A stretch of DNA of 64,000 nt from Flavobacteriaceae bacterium (lineage in GTDB: Bacteria > Bacteroidota > Bacteroidia > Flavobacteriales > Flavobacteriaceae). Of the stretch, positions 15,910 through 24,973 are shown one piece after another; the stretch's first letter is position 1, and each line of letters starts with the position of its first letter. The position numbers were made by a program, and so were the translations under genes. The stretch is taken from assembly GCA_030835825.1 (NCBI GenBank), contig JAURRA010000018.1:1-64000 (forward strand), read 5' to 3'. Under the pieces are notes generated by a model. That model saw only the letters and a list, made by a program, of their open reading frames with translations. It ran no database searches and was not told the DNA's origin.

Positions 15910-17289
15910 ATGACACTCATTTCTTCGATTTCTGGAATACGAGGTACCATTGGTGGTGCTCCAGGAGATAATCTAACGCCAATTGAGGCGGTTTCTTTTG
16001 CTGCCGCCTATGGTACTTGGCTTAAATCTAACTGGAACAAAAGTCAGTATCGCGTGGTGATAGGTCGCGATGCCAGACCCTCTGGTCCCATGATTCAAGA
16101 ATTGGTCATGCAAACCCTTGTCGGCCAAGGTATTAATGTGGTCAATTTAGGGCTATCTACCACGCCAACTGTAGAAATGGCTGTTGTTATGGAGCATGCC
16201 GATGGAGGTATTATTCTTACGGCCAGTCACAACCCCAAGGAGTGGAATGCTTTAAAGCTGTTGGATCACCGAGGAGAATTTCTAGATGCGACAGCTGGTG
16301 AAGCCATCCTAAACCACGTTAAAGCCAATGATCACCAATTTGCTGGTGTTGATGAATTGGGTAAAATCACCATCAATGACGCCTATATTGATTTGCACAT
16401 AGAAGCCGTATTAGAATTGGATATAGTAGATGTTCAAGCTATTCAAAAAGCCAAATTTAAGGTAGTGGTCGATGGAGTTAATTCTTCTGGAGGCATTGCT
16501 GTTCCGCGTTTATTGGAAGCTTTAGGTGTACAAACTATCCCCTTATATTGTGAGCCCAACGGGCAGTTTCCCCACAATCCGGAGCCGTTAAAAGCCCATT
16601 TGCGCGATTTGTCAGATATGGTCGTCCAACAACGCGCAGATTTTGGCATTGCCGTAGATCCTGATGTAGATCGTTTAGCCTTTGTGTGTGAAGATGGAGA
16701 AATGTTTGGTGAAGAATACACCCTAGTAGCTTGCGCAGATTATGTGTTGTCTCATACGCCTGGGGCAACGGTAAGTAATATGAGTTCTTCACGGGCATTG
16801 CATGATGTAACCATCAAATATGGTCAAACCTATAGTGCCAGTGCTGTGGGCGAGGTCAATGTGGTAAGTATGATGAAGGCAACCAATGCGGTCATCGGTG
16901 GTGAGGGTAATGGTGGTGTTATATTGCCCGAGTTACACTATGGAAGAGACGCCTTGGCGGGCATTGCTTTATTTTTAAGTTTACTAGCTAAAAACCCCAT
17001 GAAAGTATCGGATTTGAGAAAATCTTATCCCGATTATTTTATGAGTAAACAAAAGGTTGAACTTACACCAGACTTGGACACTGACAGCCTACTGTCTCAA
17101 ATGATTGAGCGGTATAAGCATGAACAAGTCACTACTATCGATGGCGTCAAAATTGACTTTGCTCATCATTGGGTGCACTTGCGTAAGAGTAATACCGAAC
17201 CTATTATTCGAATATATGTAGAGGCCCCATCACAGGACCAAGCAGATGCTGTAGCTCAAGATTTTATTACCGAGTTGAAATCGCTCTAA
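15910..17289 (+). CDS. glmM: Phosphoglucosamine mutase
   Basis: A 459-residue alpha-D-phosphohexomutase that converts glucosamine 6-phosphate to glucosamine 1-phosphate for UDP-GlcNAc, peptidoglycan and lipid A. The phosphoserine loop TASHNP is at about 99-104, the Mg loop DPDVDR at about 244-249, the sugar-binding loop GGEGNGGV at about 331-338 and the phosphate-binding RKSNTEPIIRIYVE near 420. The GEGNGG loop is the type found in the archaeal/Bacteroidota branch, so phosphomannomutase activity cannot be fully excluded. The stop codon shares 4 nt with the convergent acyltransferase gene. Confidence 0.9.
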   Translation: MTLISSISGIRGTIGGAPGDNLTPIEAVSFAAAYGTWLKSNWNKSQYRVVIGRDARPSGPMIQELVMQTLVGQGINVVNLGLSTTPTVEMAVVMEHADGGIILTASHNPKEWNALKLLDHRGEFLDATAGEAILNHVKANDHQFAGVDELGKITINDAYIDLHIEAVLELDIVDVQAIQKAKFKVVVDGVNSSGGIAVPRLLEALGVQTIPLYCEPNGQFPHNPEPLKAHLRDLSDMVVQQRADFGIAVDPDVDRLAFVCEDGEMFGEEYTLVACADYVLSHTPGATVSNMSSSRALHDVTIKYGQTYSASAVGEVNVVSMMKATNAVIGGEGNGGVILPELHYGRDALAGIALFLSLLAKNPMKVSDLRKSYPDYFMSKQKVELTPDLDTDSLLSQMIERYKHEQVTTIDGVKIDFAHHWVHLRKSNTEPIIRIYVEAPSQDQADAVAQDFITELKSL

Positions 17290-18167
17290 GCGAAATTTTC
17301 ACGACGGTGTTTCCATCTGCGATGCGACCACAGATAATAGGCCGGGTCTCTGTAGATTTGCTGCTCTAATTTTTCAAAGAAAATATCGGTGATGTCGTAG
17401 TCTGCAAATTCGGCAGGAGTATTGCTGATCAATTCGAATCGGGCTTCGTAATATCCTCGTTTTTGCTTATGAATATCAAGGAAGATAACCGCCATATTAT
17501 ATTTCTTGGCGAGCATTTCTGCGCTGGTATGCACAGGGGTTTCAATACCCATGAAAGACCTCCAATATCTGGCCTTTCTGGGATTAGGAGATTGGTCCGC
17601 ATTGAAAGCACAAAATGTGAGTTGACTGCTTTCAACTCTTCTAGCTATAAGGGCCAGAGCCTCGGTAGTCGGGACGAGCAAGGTATTGTATCTGGCCCGA
17701 ATACGTTTGACCATGCGATCAAAATATTTGTTGTTCAATTTTTTATAAATAGCAATGCTATGGTGTGAAATAAATTCATCTAAAATAAACATCCATTCCC
17801 AGCCTCCATAGTGTCCGCAAACCAAGTTGACATGCTGCCCTTGGTTGTAGGCGTCTTGAATGACTTCCAAGTTTTTAAAAGTCATCCGACGTTTCATTTC
17901 TTTTTCACTGATAGTCAATGACTTTACAAACTCAAAAAGCAAATCCGTCAAATGGTGAAAAAAACGCTTTTCAATCAGGGCTCGTTCATGAGCTGATTTG
18001 TCTGGAAAGGCTAATTTGAGATTTTCAGAGACGACTTTTTTTCTATAACCAAAGATCTTGTAGAGTAGAAGGTAGCAAAAATCGGAGAGGATATATAAGA
18101 ATCTCATAGGAAGTAGTGAGAGCAACCAAAGCCAAGGGTAAATCAACAAAAATGAGAGCAGCTGCAT
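17286..18167 (-). CDS. Lipid A biosynthesis acyltransferase (LpxL/HtrB family)
   Basis: A 293-residue inner-membrane acyltransferase that adds a secondary acyl chain to a lipid A precursor. An N-terminal hydrophobic anchor covers residues about 1-35. The catalytic HX4(D/E) motif is seen as HYGGWE at about 118-123, followed by the conserved NADQSPNPRKARYW segment at about 205-218, and SHRRWKHR at the C-terminus, a family hallmark. It lies 3 nt after the DUF4369 gene, so the two are likely co-transcribed. Which acyl position it modifies cannot be told. Confidence 0.92.
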   Translation of the reverse strand: MQLLSFLLIYPWLWLLSLLPMRFLYILSDFCYLLLYKIFGYRKKVVSENLKLAFPDKSAHERALIEKRFFHHLTDLLFEFVKSLTISEKEMKRRMTFKNLEVIQDAYNQGQHVNLVCGHYGGWEWMFILDEFISHHSIAIYKKLNNKYFDRMVKRIRARYNTLLVPTTEALALIARRVESSQLTFCAFNADQSPNPRKARYWRSFMGIETPVHTSAEMLAKKYNMAVIFLDIHKQKRGYYEARFELISNTPAEFADYDITDIFFEKLEQQIYRDPAYYLWSHRRWKHRRENFA

Positions 18168-18170
18168 ATA

Positions 18171-18944
18171 TTAGGGCGTGTTGGCCTCTGTTTTGGTGTT
18201 TTCAAGTAAATCGATGGCTGCTTTAATACGTGCGCCTCGTCTGCGATTGATTTCATTTTTTTGGATGGTCTTTGCTAGGGCCTGGTAACTGCTCTTAACT
18301 CTGTCCAAAAATTTTGGATTTAGTCGGGCTTGCACCATTTCATCAAGCATCAACAAACACATGTCAGAGTCAGCATTTTTTTCGATGAAATCATATGGAA
18401 AAAAGCGGAAACTACTGATAGATTCTTGGTAAATAGGTTGAAGTGAATCTTGAGCGACCTTGTCATTGGTTCTCTTAGCATCGCGCAGGGCTAATGAAAC
18501 TGCCATCATTTTTTGGTTGACGACTTTGTTTTCTTCCCTGTATCCCATAAAGTCCTCGTTAGGTTTATTCCCAGTAGCAGAGGACAAATTGATGGTGTCG
18601 CGATTTAGAGCCACTTGGGTAGTTCCTGGCGCGAGAATAACTGGGAAACGACCCGTTATTCCTTCAATTTCAACAGCAACGAGTTCCAAAGAGTCGCACT
18701 GGCCCTTAAAGACAATCTGATTCTTGAAAACTACAGAGGAATCCTTTAAAATTTCTTTTCCTTTTTTACGAATAGTCATAAAGCTGCGAACGCCGTCAAT
18801 TAAGCTATCTCCCTGAACGGTTACAGTGTAGGTGCCAAACCCGCGGTCCATATCAGTCTCGCATGACTGAAGTCCAATCAATGAGACCGCAAAAAGGGCA
18901 GCGGCGAATAGGTTATTTGTTTTTAGAAATGGCGATAAATTCAT
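18171..18944 (-). CDS. DUF4369 lipoprotein
   Basis: A 257-residue lipoprotein. The ATG at 18944 gives a good signal peptide with lipobox LIGLQSC; an upstream in-frame start would add ten residues and weaken it. Residues about 25-110 match the DUF4369 pattern (TVTVQGDSLIDGVRSFMTIR, then DSVVFKNQIVFKGQ). This domain often precedes a thioredoxin-like module in Bacteroidota, but none is present: the rest is helical and ends with a basic stretch and NTKTEANTP. Function unknown. Located directly before the acyltransferase gene. Confidence 0.8.
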   Translation of the reverse strand: MNLSPFLKTNNLFAAALFAVSLIGLQSCETDMDRGFGTYTVTVQGDSLIDGVRSFMTIRKKGKEILKDSSVVFKNQIVFKGQCDSLELVAVEIEGITGRFPVILAPGTTQVALNRDTINLSSATGNKPNEDFMGYREENKVVNQKMMAVSLALRDAKRTNDKVAQDSLQPIYQESISSFRFFPYDFIEKNADSDMCLLMLDEMVQARLNPKFLDRVKSSYQALAKTIQKNEINRRRGARIKAAIDLLENTKTEANTP

Positions 18945-18971
18945 GGTAAAAGGTGTTGGTTTATGAAAGGC

Positions 18972-18979
18972 CAAATATA
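18972..18979 (-). promoter_or_regulatory. -7 box of the DUF4369-acyltransferase unit
   Basis: On the minus strand this reads TATATTTG, a perfect TAnnTTTG. A TTG lies exactly 20 nt further upstream (19000-19002), the expected -33 spacing. It ends 27 nt before the DUF4369 start. Confidence 0.6.
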
Positions 18980-19018
18980 CGATAGTTGATCAAATGCGTC
19001 AAGTCTCCTTCAATTTGC

Positions 19019-19026
19019 TAATTTTG
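19019..19026 (+). promoter_or_regulatory. -7 promoter box of mnmE, adjacent to the start codon
   Basis: TAATTTTG, a perfect TAnnTTTG, ends only 5 nt before the first ATG of mnmE. If transcription begins 5-6 nt after the box, as is usual, the mRNA is leaderless. Confidence 0.5.
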
Positions 19027-19031
19027 CCGAA

Positions 19032-20453
19032 ATGCAATCGATGACAACAGCTTACCAACCAGATACTATTGTGGCTATCTCAACCTCACAAGGTATGGGA
19101 GCCATTGCGGTCATTAGACTGTCAGGTGATGATTCCATTGCTATTGTCGAGAAGGTGTTTAAAAAACCGTCTGGTGAATCCCTAGCTGCTCAACAATCTC
19201 ATTCCGTTCATTTTGGTTCTCTGTGGCAGGGTGAAAGATTATTGGATGAAGTTGTGGTTAGTTTGTTTAAAAACCCGAAGTCTTACACTGGTGAAGACAT
19301 AATAGAAATATCTTGCCACGGCTCAGTTTTTATTCAACAAGAAATTTTAAAGTTATTGATCCAAATGGGCGCCAGATTGGCCAATCCAGGAGAATTTACA
19401 TTGCGCGCATTTCTCAATGGAAAACTGGATCTGTCCCAAGCAGAAGCCGTTGCCGACGTTATAGCTTCGGAATCACAGGCCGCCCATAACGTGGCTATGC
19501 AGCAAATGCGGGGTGGTTTCTCTACAGAAATTGAAGATTTGCGCCAGCAACTCATCAATTTTACAGCCTTAATTGAACTCGAACTCGATTTTTCGGAAGA
19601 GGATGTGGAATTTGCTAACCGGTCTGAATTGGAAAAACTGCTAGAAACATTGCAATTTAAACTCAATTCCTTGGCCGATTCTTTCGCCTATGGCAATGTG
19701 CTCAAAGAGGGCGTTCCAGTAGCAATTGCCGGAAAACCAAATGCGGGCAAATCGTCCTTACTCAATGCCTTGTTTAAGGAGGAAAAGGCTATTGTGTCCG
19801 ATATTGCTGGAACGACACGAGACACCATTGAAGACACCTTGGTCATTCAAGGTATCAAATATCGATTCATTGATACGGCGGGCCTGCGCGAAACTTCCGA
19901 TCAAATTGAGTCTATGGGCATTGAAAGAGCCAAAGAAAAAATTGCCAATGCCAAAATCCTGCTGTATTTATATGATCGTTTAGACAGTACGCCTGAGGAG
20001 GTTATTCGAGATATCAAGACCTTATATCACGATAAGTTGATTGTCATATTGGTCGAAAATAAAATAGATCAACACGGTGGTTTTTTCGAAAATGAATTTA
20101 ATTCTCAGCTAAAGACTGAACTCAACGGAACCTATGCCAATACTTTGACGGGTATCAGTTGTTTTGATGACGCTTCCATCCGTTCATTGAAAGGTATGCT
20201 CGATTGGGAGGTCAACCAGATGAAGAGCTCCAGTGAGGTGGTAGTGGCCAATATCAGACATTACAATGCCATGATCCAAGTATTGGCAGCCGTTGGATCT
20301 GTGCAACAAGGCTTGCAAGCGGGGCTCTCGGGAGACCTGCTGGCGGTAGACTTGAAAGAAGCTCTTTACGCCTTGTCCGAAATAACAGGTGCTATTGATG
20401 TGGATAAAGATATTTTGGGCACCATTTTCGGCAAGTTTTGTATCGGAAAGTAA
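19032..20453 (+). CDS. mnmE: tRNA modification GTPase MnmE
   Basis: A 473-residue GTPase that, with MnmG, adds the carboxymethylaminomethyl group to U34 of certain tRNAs. The N-terminal folate-binding domain begins TIVAISTSQGMGAIAVIRLSG taken in parts. The G domain has G1 GKPNAGKSS (about 229), G3 DTAGLRE and G4 NKID. The protein ends FCIGK, where the Cys of CIGK is the conserved C-terminal residue. A second ATG at 19041 is an alternative start. It is a lone plus-strand gene with a promoter box directly against the start. Confidence 0.97.
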   Translation: MQSMTTAYQPDTIVAISTSQGMGAIAVIRLSGDDSIAIVEKVFKKPSGESLAAQQSHSVHFGSLWQGERLLDEVVVSLFKNPKSYTGEDIIEISCHGSVFIQQEILKLLIQMGARLANPGEFTLRAFLNGKLDLSQAEAVADVIASESQAAHNVAMQQMRGGFSTEIEDLRQQLINFTALIELELDFSEEDVEFANRSELEKLLETLQFKLNSLADSFAYGNVLKEGVPVAIAGKPNAGKSSLLNALFKEEKAIVSDIAGTTRDTIEDTLVIQGIKYRFIDTAGLRETSDQIESMGIERAKEKIANAKILLYLYDRLDSTPEEVIRDIKTLYHDKLIVILVENKIDQHGGFFENEFNSQLKTELNGTYANTLTGISCFDDASIRSLKGMLDWEVNQMKSSSEVVVANIRHYNAMIQVLAAVGSVQQGLQAGLSGDLLAVDLKEALYALSEITGAIDVDKDILGTIFGKFCIGK

Positions 20454-20468
20454 TTATTAAACCTGCTA

Positions 20469-21184
20469 TCAAGCCATATTAACACCAAAAAAATGGCCTA
20501 CCAAGGCAGTAAGTCCCATAGTTACTGTACCCCAAAAGACAATCCGTACAATAGCTTTTGGAACGCTTGAGCCCCCTGTTTTAGCTGAAATGACTCCGAG
20601 TAAAATCAAAAAGAATAGGGCAAAGCCGTATAAGCTGTACGCCATAGATTCAAGGGGTAAAAAAGTGTTACGATAAAAGGTAGAAGACCACCAACCGTAA
20701 AGGCTCCACCAGAAGCTAAAGCTGCTTGAATGGGTTTGGCTTGACTGATTTCGTTGATCCCCAATTCATCGCGGATATGGGCGCCCAGGGCATCGTGGGC
20801 TGTCAATTCTTCGGCAACTTTTTTAGCGGTTTCTTTTTTTAACCCTCTATTTTCATAGATTTTCGCCAAAAGTTGAAGTTCCACTTCGGGCATTTCGAGA
20901 AGTTCTTGTTGTTCTCTTTCGATATCTGCTTTTTCAACGTCGGTTTGCGAACTCACGGAGACGTATTCACCTGCGGCCATAGATAGTGCTCCAGCAACCA
21001 AACCAGCTAAAGTGGCCAGAACAATAGGAGAGCGCAAATCGCTAGCGGCAGTCATGCCAATCGCAATACTGGCAGTTGATAAGATGCCGTCATTAGCCCC
21101 GAGAACTGCAGCGCGAAGCCAATTACTTTTATGAATAAAGTGCTTTTTGAGGTATGATTCCAATTCGTGGTTTGTAGTTATCAT
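20469..21184 (-). pseudogene. VIT1/CCC1-family metal transporter, frameshifted
   Basis: A VIT1-type iron/manganese transporter interrupted by one missing base. From the ATG at 21184 the frame gives the typical start (LRAAVLGANDGILSTASIAI; AGALSMAAGEYVSVSSQ) and then reads out of phase after FIVTLF. Past the six-A run at 20659-20664 the other frame continues the family sequence: PLESMAYSLYGFALFF, LGVISAKTGGSSVPKAI, FWGTVTMGLTALVGHFFG and a TGA at 20469. One extra base in the run restores a protein of about 238 residues with all membrane segments. It is either a true frameshift or a sequencing error. A 20-bp inverted repeat sits in its promoter. Confidence 0.88.
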
Positions 21185-21185
21185 A

Positions 21186-21205
21186 ATTTGAGGTTTACCT
21201 CAAAT
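21186..21205. promoter_or_regulatory. Inverted repeat operator candidate before the VIT1-type gene
   Basis: Perfect 9-bp arms ATTTGAGGT and ACCTCAAAT are separated by TT. The repeat begins 1 nt before the start codon and overlaps the -7 box. Half-sites AGGT/ACCT are like those of DtxR/IdeR-type metal regulators, which fits a metal transporter gene; the regulator itself is not in the window. Confidence 0.5.
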
Positions 21206-21208
21206 ATA
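21201..21208 (-). promoter_or_regulatory. -7 promoter box of the VIT1-type gene
   Basis: On the minus strand this reads TATATTTG, a perfect TAnnTTTG, ending 16 nt before the start codon and partly inside the inverted repeat at 21186-21205. Confidence 0.5.
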
Positions 21209-21263
21209 TAACATATTGAAATGAACCATCAGCGGTTTCTCCCAGTTGGGTAAATAAACTGCA

Positions 21264-21917
21264 CTATTTTTTTAAAACTAATAATCGGGCGGTGTAGCCC
21301 GTGGTAAGCATCCACTGGTGTGAAGCAATCACGAGTTCGTTTTCGTCGAAGACCTTCATCTCAGCTGTATTAGGTCTTGAGCTGCCTTCGTTAAGAGCAA
21401 AAAATTCTAAGGTGTTGAACCCATCTGTTAGGGTAATTTCTATATAAACCACAGCATTTCTCAAAATCAAATTGGGATGAACGATCTTGCCATTATGGAT
21501 CAGCCGAACCCGATCACCATCTTCGTACTCGTGATCGCGACAGGCCACCCTGATCTGTCTAGAGGTGGTAGATATGTCACCCATATCATAGTCCCTGCTG
21601 AACTGTTCCAGATTGCTCTTACCTTCTTGAAATCGCGGTTTCCTAGTCCATGTGGGAGAAGGCAGTGGATTGGGGTCAATCATAGCAATTCCCTTTTCTT
21701 TTCTGTCAACATTAGAAAGCGGTTGATTCAAGAATTTTGGTGACACAAAAATATTGGTTAGACTGGGTTTGTTTGTCAGACGCTTGAGTTCGAAATTGGT
21801 TGTAGCTTCAATATCAGGTTGATCTATATCGAAGGTGAAAATGCCTCCTGTATCTATCTGCCCATAGCACGACAGGCCTCCTCCAACTATCATAAAAAAT
21901 AAGCACCTTTGAATCAT
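21264..21917 (-). CDS. Unrecognised secreted protein
   Basis: A 217-residue protein that I cannot assign to a family. The ATG at 21917 is chosen because it gives a good signal peptide (MIQRCLFFMIVGGGLSCYGQ); an upstream start at 21968 would add 17 residues before it. After a low-complexity, Pro/Asp-rich region (about 20-110) comes a compact beta-rich C-terminus with GDRVRLIHNGKIVHPNLILR and DGFNTLEFFALNEGS, ending in RLLVLKK. No catalytic motif or lipobox is certain. It is flanked by VIT1 downstream and divergent from the FAD/Fe-S gene. Confidence 0.75.
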   Translation of the reverse strand: MIQRCLFFMIVGGGLSCYGQIDTGGIFTFDIDQPDIEATTNFELKRLTNKPSLTNIFVSPKFLNQPLSNVDRKEKGIAMIDPNPLPSPTWTRKPRFQEGKSNLEQFSRDYDMGDISTTSRQIRVACRDHEYEDGDRVRLIHNGKIVHPNLILRNAVVYIEITLTDGFNTLEFFALNEGSSRPNTAEMKVFDENELVIASHQWMLTTGYTARLLVLKK

Positions 21918-22042
21918 TGGGTAAAGATAATAGGATTGAAGTATTTTAAATTTTACTTTAACAGGCATTTATAACTTTTATTTGATCACTTATTAACTGT
22001 TTTTGAGTTTTATAAATCAATTAATTCCCATATCTTCAAATC

Positions 22043-24973
22043 GTGGATATTTTAGAAGGCAATTTACTTGAATTAGAGCTTCAACAATTGTGCCAGCGCC
22101 TTGCTGGAGAATTGAAATGGGATCCGTTACATTTGGCGCTATATGCAACAGATGCGAGTGTCTATCGGGAGAAACCAACGGCTGTAGCATGGCCAAAATC
22201 TTCCCAAGATTTGAAAGCATTGGTTCGGTTTTCTAAAAAATTCAGTATTCCCATAATACCTAGGGCCGCTGGAACCTCGTTAGCTGGTCAAGTTGTGGGT
22301 AACGGGTTGGTCGTAGATGTGTCCAAGTACATGGATAGGATTCTCGAATTGAATACCGATGAATCCTATGTTTGGGTGGAGCCCGGTGTAGTGAGAGATG
22401 CGCTCAATTTGTACCTAAAGCCCTTTGGTTTATTTTTTGGACCTAACACTTCAACCGCTAACAGAGCTACCATAGGTGGTATGGTAGGTAACAATTCGTG
22501 TGGTTCTACTTCCATTGTCTATGGCAGTACCAGAGATCATGTTTTAGCACTGACCACCGTATTGAGTGACGGTAGCGAAGCCACCTTCGAGGCTTTTACT
22601 CACAATCAGATCGAGGGTAAAGTAATTCAAGACCATTTGGAAGGTCGACTATACAAGGCTACAATTGCCCTACTCAGTCAAAAAGAAGTCCAAGAGCATA
22701 TCCACAGAGAATATCCAAAGCAGGATATCAAAAGACGTAATACTGGATATGCCCTAGACGCCTTAATTCAAATGGGCCCCATTGTCCCTGACGGGCGTTT
22801 ATTTAACTTTTGCGAATTGCTTTGTGGCTCGGAGGGAACCCTTGCTGTGACCACCGCTATAAAATTGAATTTAGTGCCACTGCCACCTTCAGAAAGTGTA
22901 TTATTGGCAGTTCATTTTAGTGATTTGATTGAAAGTTTAGATGCTACTGTATTGATGATGACTCATCAACCTTCGGCCTGTGAGCTCATGGACAAAACGG
23001 TCTTGGATTGCACTAAAAACAGTCCAGAATACAACAGCCATCGGTTTTTTATTCAAGGAGATCCAGAGGCAATTATTTTGTTAGAATTTAGGGACCATTC
23101 TCTTGATGGTGCGACAAAAAAGGCCCAACGGTTAAAGGCTGAACTGGTGGCGAAGGGAATGGGATATGCCTTTCCCATTTTGACAGATCAAAACGCCGAT
23201 GCCATATGGGAATTAAGAAAGGCTGGGTTGGGATTACTTGCTCTATTACCGGGAGACAAAAAAGCGGTAGCTTGCATCGAGGATACTGCCGTTTCTCTGT
23301 CGGATTTACCTGAGTACATCACCCAATTTTCCAAATTGATGGCCGAATATGGACAACAAGCTGTTTATTATGCTCACGCTGGGGCAGGGGAGCTGCATTT
23401 ACGTCCTATTTTGGACTTGAAAACAGACCAAGGGAAGCAACATTTTAGAGCCATAAGTGCCTCATCGGCTGATTTGGTCAAATCTTTTGGAGGTTCTCTC
23501 AGTGGAGAGCACGGCGACGGTAGGGTCAGAAGTGAGTTTATTTCAAAAGTTTTAGGCGAAGACAACAACCGAGTCCTTGAGAAAATAAAGAGCATTTGGG
23601 ATCCAAAAGGCATCTTTAATCCGGGTAAAATTGTGCATCCTGTTAAAATGGACGAACAACTGAGAACGGATACGGGAAGAAGTGATCAATTGGAAACAAT
23701 GATGGATTTTGGCGGTTCAAAAGGTTTGCTTAGAACAGCAGAGGCTTGCAATGGGTCTGGAGATTGTCGAAAGATGCAATTCGCTGGGGGTAGCATGTGT
23801 CCTAGTTTTAGGGTCACAAGAAACGAAAAGGACAGTACCCGCGGTAGGGCCAATCTGCTGAGAGAGTTTTTGAGCAACAGTACAAAGGATAACCCATTAG
23901 ACCACCCAGAGATTAAAGAGGCGATGGCACTATGTGTAGGCTGCAAAGCCTGTGTCAAAGAATGCCCATCTGCAGTCGATATGACAGCTTTGAAGTCTGA
24001 GTTTCTATTCCAGTTTCACAAAAACAATAAAAGATCAAAGCGCGATGTGATGATTGCTCGTGCTCACAACTTGAACAACAAAATTAGGTTCTTTGCCCCC
24101 CTGTTGAATATTCTACAAGAAACGCCAGTCCTAAAGACAATATTTAAAACTTGCTTGGGCTTCCATCCCAAACGAAGCCTGCCTAAACTACAACGTATTA
24201 CATTTTCCGATTGGCTCAAAAGCTATAATCAACCTAAAGGACAAAGGATGGTTTATTTATTTATTGATGAGTTCATGGAGGATTATGACCGTGAGATAGG
24301 CATCGCGGCGGTGCAATTACTCAATGCTATGGGATACCATGTTGCTTACCGGTTGCATAAGCCTAGTGGCAGGGCTCAATTATCTAAAGGATTTTTGGAT
24401 GAGGCCAAGATTTTAGCAGAGTCCAATGTTGTTACTTTTGCTGACTTGGTGGATGCTGGTCATCAATTGATTGGGGTCGAGCCTTCAGCCATACTTGGAT
24501 TCAGAGATGAATATCCAAAATTGGTAGGGGATGACTTGAGAGCGAAAGCCCAAGCATTGTCTAAAAATGTATTGACCATAGACGAGTTTTTAGATAAAGC
24601 TATAAGTGATGGTAGTCTGCATTCTGGTTTGTTCGTATCGAAGGAACAAAAAATAGTCTTACACGGCCATTGTCATCAAAAGGCCCTGTCAAAAATTGAA
24701 CATACCGTTAATTTGTTACAAGTTCCTGATGGTTATAAAGTGAGCCTAGCGCCTTCAGGGTGTTGTGGCATGGCTGGTGCTTTTGGCTATGAAAAAGAGC
24801 ACTATACCACTAGTATGAAAATGGGAGAATTAGCTATTTTGCCTTATTTGAGACAACAAGAGAAGGAGGTTGTTATTGCTGCTACGGGCACCAGTTGCAG
24901 ACATCAGATTACTGATGGAGTAGGCCGAATGTCCTTCCATCCTGTTGAAATTCTTAGAGACGCTTTAATTTAG
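22043..24973 (+). CDS. FAD- and Fe-S-binding 2-hydroxyacid dehydrogenase (GlcD-GlcF type fusion)
   Basis: A 976-residue membrane-associated flavoenzyme, probably oxidising D-lactate, glycolate or a related 2-hydroxyacid and passing electrons to quinone. The FAD-binding PCMH domain is at about 40-230 (PRAAGTSLAGQVVG; GGMVGNNSCGSTSIVYGSTR), the oxidase C-terminal domain at about 270-540 (SGEHGDGRVRSEF). Fe-S sites follow at about 570 (CNGSGDCRK) and 632 (CVGCKACVKECPSAVDM), then CCG domains (HGHCHQKAL; APSGCCGMAGAFGYE). The start codon is GTG; no upstream ATG is in frame. The substrate cannot be told from sequence. The stop overlaps dnaN's stop by 4 nt. Confidence 0.9.
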   Translation: MDILEGNLLELELQQLCQRLAGELKWDPLHLALYATDASVYREKPTAVAWPKSSQDLKALVRFSKKFSIPIIPRAAGTSLAGQVVGNGLVVDVSKYMDRILELNTDESYVWVEPGVVRDALNLYLKPFGLFFGPNTSTANRATIGGMVGNNSCGSTSIVYGSTRDHVLALTTVLSDGSEATFEAFTHNQIEGKVIQDHLEGRLYKATIALLSQKEVQEHIHREYPKQDIKRRNTGYALDALIQMGPIVPDGRLFNFCELLCGSEGTLAVTTAIKLNLVPLPPSESVLLAVHFSDLIESLDATVLMMTHQPSACELMDKTVLDCTKNSPEYNSHRFFIQGDPEAIILLEFRDHSLDGATKKAQRLKAELVAKGMGYAFPILTDQNADAIWELRKAGLGLLALLPGDKKAVACIEDTAVSLSDLPEYITQFSKLMAEYGQQAVYYAHAGAGELHLRPILDLKTDQGKQHFRAISASSADLVKSFGGSLSGEHGDGRVRSEFISKVLGEDNNRVLEKIKSIWDPKGIFNPGKIVHPVKMDEQLRTDTGRSDQLETMMDFGGSKGLLRTAEACNGSGDCRKMQFAGGSMCPSFRVTRNEKDSTRGRANLLREFLSNSTKDNPLDHPEIKEAMALCVGCKACVKECPSAVDMTALKSEFLFQFHKNNKRSKRDVMIARAHNLNNKIRFFAPLLNILQETPVLKTIFKTCLGFHPKRSLPKLQRITFSDWLKSYNQPKGQRMVYLFIDEFMEDYDREIGIAAVQLLNAMGYHVAYRLHKPSGRAQLSKGFLDEAKILAESNVVTFADLVDAGHQLIGVEPSAILGFRDEYPKLVGDDLRAKAQALSKNVLTIDEFLDKAISDGSLHSGLFVSKEQKIVLHGHCHQKALSKIEHTVNLLQVPDGYKVSLAPSGCCGMAGAFGYEKEHYTTSMKMGELAILPYLRQQEKEVVIAATGTSCRHQITDGVGRMSFHPVEILRDALI

